A stretch of DNA of 64,000 bases, taken from Gnomoniopsis sp. IMI 355080. Its lineage: Eukaryota > Ascomycota > Sordariomycetes > Diaporthales > Gnomoniaceae. The first letter of the stretch is position 1. Each line of letters opens with the position of its first letter. The notes below the pieces were generated by a model. It ran no database searches. It was not told the DNA's origin and worked only from the letters and a program-made list of their open reading frames with translations. The position numbers and the translations under genes are program-made. The DNA lies in contig JAPEVC010000166.1 in assembly GCA_027946555.1 (NCBI GenBank), positions 1 to 64,000 of the forward strand. Reading direction: 5' to 3'. Shown piece by piece: positions 61,794-64,000 of the stretch.

Positions 61794-64000
61794 TGTGACT
61801 TGGATTTTCTAAGGTGAATTTTGCAATAAAGGGCTGAAGGAGTTATGGAATGTTGAGACCCGTAGGTGTAATGCAATGGAAAATTAAGTTGAGAAGAGAG
61901 TATAAGTCCCTGGTGCAACAACTCCCAGGAACGACTATATATCCCTCAACATCACTGTAGCTTATGAATCAAAAACTCGAAGGACCCGCCTCCGATAGTT
62001 TCAGGAGAAGCTTGCTTCCATATCCGTCATCCCTTCCAGTTTTCTACCCCGGAGCGGCGCCGCGACCGCGACAACGCGACCCACTGCAGTTTTGATCAAA
62101 TTCTTTCGGCCCGGATCCACCATGGGAACTACCGTGGCACAGAGGGTATCACTGCCCGTGTGATCGAGTGAACGGGGAGACCATTTGCCTCATTGACTCG
62201 GCAGCTTGGAGATAAATCAAGGCATGCCAGGAAAGTTGTAGTAGAAATATTGCTGGTGTGCGAAAACTCGCATATTTACCTACGTGTCGGGGAATCCGGG
62301 TCACGGAAGCAAAATCTTCTCGATGACGACGGCCACGCTCGCATTAATTGGCTGACGACACTGTGAACCGTGCACTCCAATTGCAAATTCGCTGCGTCGG
62401 ACTTGTTATTAGTCGCGAGCCACTCAACCTTGCCTAAGGAATCTTGAGTCACGACCTGCTGCCAACTTGGTAAGATAGAAATGCCTCCATGGTAGATTTT
62501 CAGAAAGTCGCTAAGTCCTTGTGCCTCGTAGACAATGCATGTTCTTCAGGATCTTCCTTAGTCTTCGCGGGCTGGTCCTGTGTTGCTGGATCAAGCTTTT
62601 AGTGCAGCATTTAGGGCTACTATGTATGTGCTCCGTACGGTCGTGCTGATGCGCCAATCTACCGTGCCAAGAAAAGAACTGGGTCACAATTAAGCTTATT
62701 CAGGAACTATTTTGAGCGCATAGATTAGGTTATAGATCTGGTTGTGTGGCGTGATATTTCCATAAGTGAGTGTCCACTACTATGTGTGAGCTTTGTAACG
62801 AGGCCTACATAGTAACACAAACTATTGAGTGTGCTCAGCCGTACCAGCCCAAAGAAGAGCATTATCCAACTCTTCAAAGTTTCCGGTGCTATTTGAAGTC
62901 AGCACAGCGATTGAAAGCTTTTGAACAGTCTAAATGCTTCAATCAAACCCTAAACATCTTTGAAAATTTGTGTCTTGCTCGATTGAACCGCTCTTTACTC
63001 CCCATCAAATAATTAGACTTACGCTCGTTGCTGCACGCCCAGTGTTGGAACACGACGCGCACTGCCAGACAGGAAAAGTCGTGGAGGCCTTGCATAGCAG
63101 CTTTCGAGGTTTCAGCATTGGCCCTTGATTCCTAGGTATCTTGGACTCTAGAAGTAGAATTCCGGAAGAGAAACACTGTGGTGTAGTAAAGTTTTGTTTC
63201 TTTCTTTGTGGGCGATGAAGGTTTTTGTTCAGATTTCTCTTTTCTTCTCTGGGTGGTTGCTAATCAAGCTTTTATCTTTTCGTGATCTTTTCGCGAGACT
63301 GGGCTACTGGAATTTTTATTTTCACGTGAGGCAATGTTTTATGAGCATGTGTTCTGTAGCTGGCTGTCACATCTTCTATGGTTTTTATTCAAGCAGAAGT
63401 CACGACCAAGTAGATGAGTATAGCCACTTACATTGCAGGACTTTCACAGTCACGGGAAAGGAGGACGTAGCATTTCGCTGTGATTAATTGATCCGAGCTG
63501 GGAGAATATGGGATGGCGAGCTCAGAACGACCTCTGTTGAGGGTTCATCACGGCCATGGCTGCGGCATGACCTCGAGGGTTAAAGGCGTTCCTTCGGGCG
63601 CAATCCTAGCTCCGGCGTTCACTTGCGCAAAGCCATGGCTTGAACCCTTTTATGGCCTTGTCACTTTATCATCAGAATTGGCCTAACGGACGTTTGGGTC
63701 AGGACCGTTAGAAATAGGGTAGCACCAACCTCGATGCTTTCCTTCCAGCCATCTCTGGATTTCCGGTACGGAGGGCTCCTAGGCGGAGATTCGTCTGCTT
63801 TCCCATGAGCTACATCCATCCACCCACTCCAAGCAAAATATATATACCTAGGTATGTACTGTACAAGCCTATCTAATCACAACTGAAATCCCATCAACAT
63901 TGAGTGCTGTAAGGAGACAGAGCTGGAGCTGTCGACGGGATGATTGGAAGTGGAACTGTACGATGCAAGCTGCCGAAAGCTGCTTGCTTCAAATCGAAAA
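61794..64000. other. Right-hand region, no gene recognised
   Basis: About 2.2 kb up to the window edge. Two plus-strand frames (62770-63012 and 63194-63487) have no recognisable domain. One palindrome lies at 63845. It contains the ADH promoter and perhaps that of a gene beyond the window. Confidence 0.45.
63845..63854. repeat. TACCTAGGTA palindrome
   Basis: Exact copy near the right edge; the symmetry extends to ATACCTAGGTAT. Confidence 0.8.

Noticed and set aside
63194..63487. 97-codon Phe-rich frame near the right edge
   Set aside because: It lies in T-rich DNA, which makes Phe/Leu-rich chance frames; no ATG in good context or homologous motif.

Overview
The window is nuclear DNA of a filamentous ascomycete (Pezizomycotina). 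The evidence is short GT..AG introns of about 58-109 nt, monocistronic genes, a nuclear-type tRNA-Ala(AGC), and above all a large group of HET-domain (heterokaryon incompatibility, PF06985) genes, a family expanded in these fungi. A Sordariomycete is my guess from overall character only. I recognise no transposable element, rRNA gene, CRISPR array, telomere or centromere.

Left part, 0-16 kb: an ankyrin-repeat protein (4-1632, -), a small acidic membrane-anchored protein (3455-4000, +), a three-exon MFS transporter (5022-6941, -), a three-exon 150-residue mitochondrial membrane protein (10308-10945, +), a decayed gene (about 11289-12090, -), a SET-domain protein with a signal-peptide-like N-terminus (12104-13333, -) and a tRNA-Ala(AGC) gene (14386-14457, +).

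Central part, 16-53.5 kb: a HET array. It opens with a caspase-fold protein that has lost both catalytic residues (16154-18191, +), lying tail to tail with the first HET gene. Nine HET genes follow (18274-19995 -, 21418-23283 +, 28411-31149 +, 31679-33325 +, 34291-36090 +, 37682-39548 - with a frame break, 44064-45989 -, 47638-49188 +, 50275-52575 -), plus three HET relics (about 23490-24784 -, 36230-37337 +, 53097-53320 +). They form three types. Type A shares an N-terminal WPxRLL block, SYTWGRW, SLWTLQE, a (D/H)R(I/V)YGIMQ block and a C-terminal R(I/L)GxCxW block. Type B is a pair of larger proteins with a shared helical N-terminal region. Type C is one classical HET protein. Embedded in the array are an orphan integral membrane protein (25999-27543, +) and a P450 plus short-chain dehydrogenase pair (40298-43771, -).

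Right part, 53.5-64 kb: an unresolved spliced gene (about 54467-55468, +), a three-exon cupin protein (56093-56996, -), a secreted LPMO-like protein with a predicted mature N-terminal His (59573-60210, +) and a three-exon zinc alcohol dehydrogenase of the ADH6/7 type (60585-61793, -).

A 10-bp palindrome, TACCTAGGTA, occurs exactly 11 times, always between genes, against about 0.06 expected by chance. How the genes may work together is inference: HET proteins are known for allorecognition and regulated cell death, and an array of intact, broken and partial paralogues looks like a birth-and-death locus. The flanking MFS, ADH, cupin and LPMO-like genes look like ordinary accessory metabolism.
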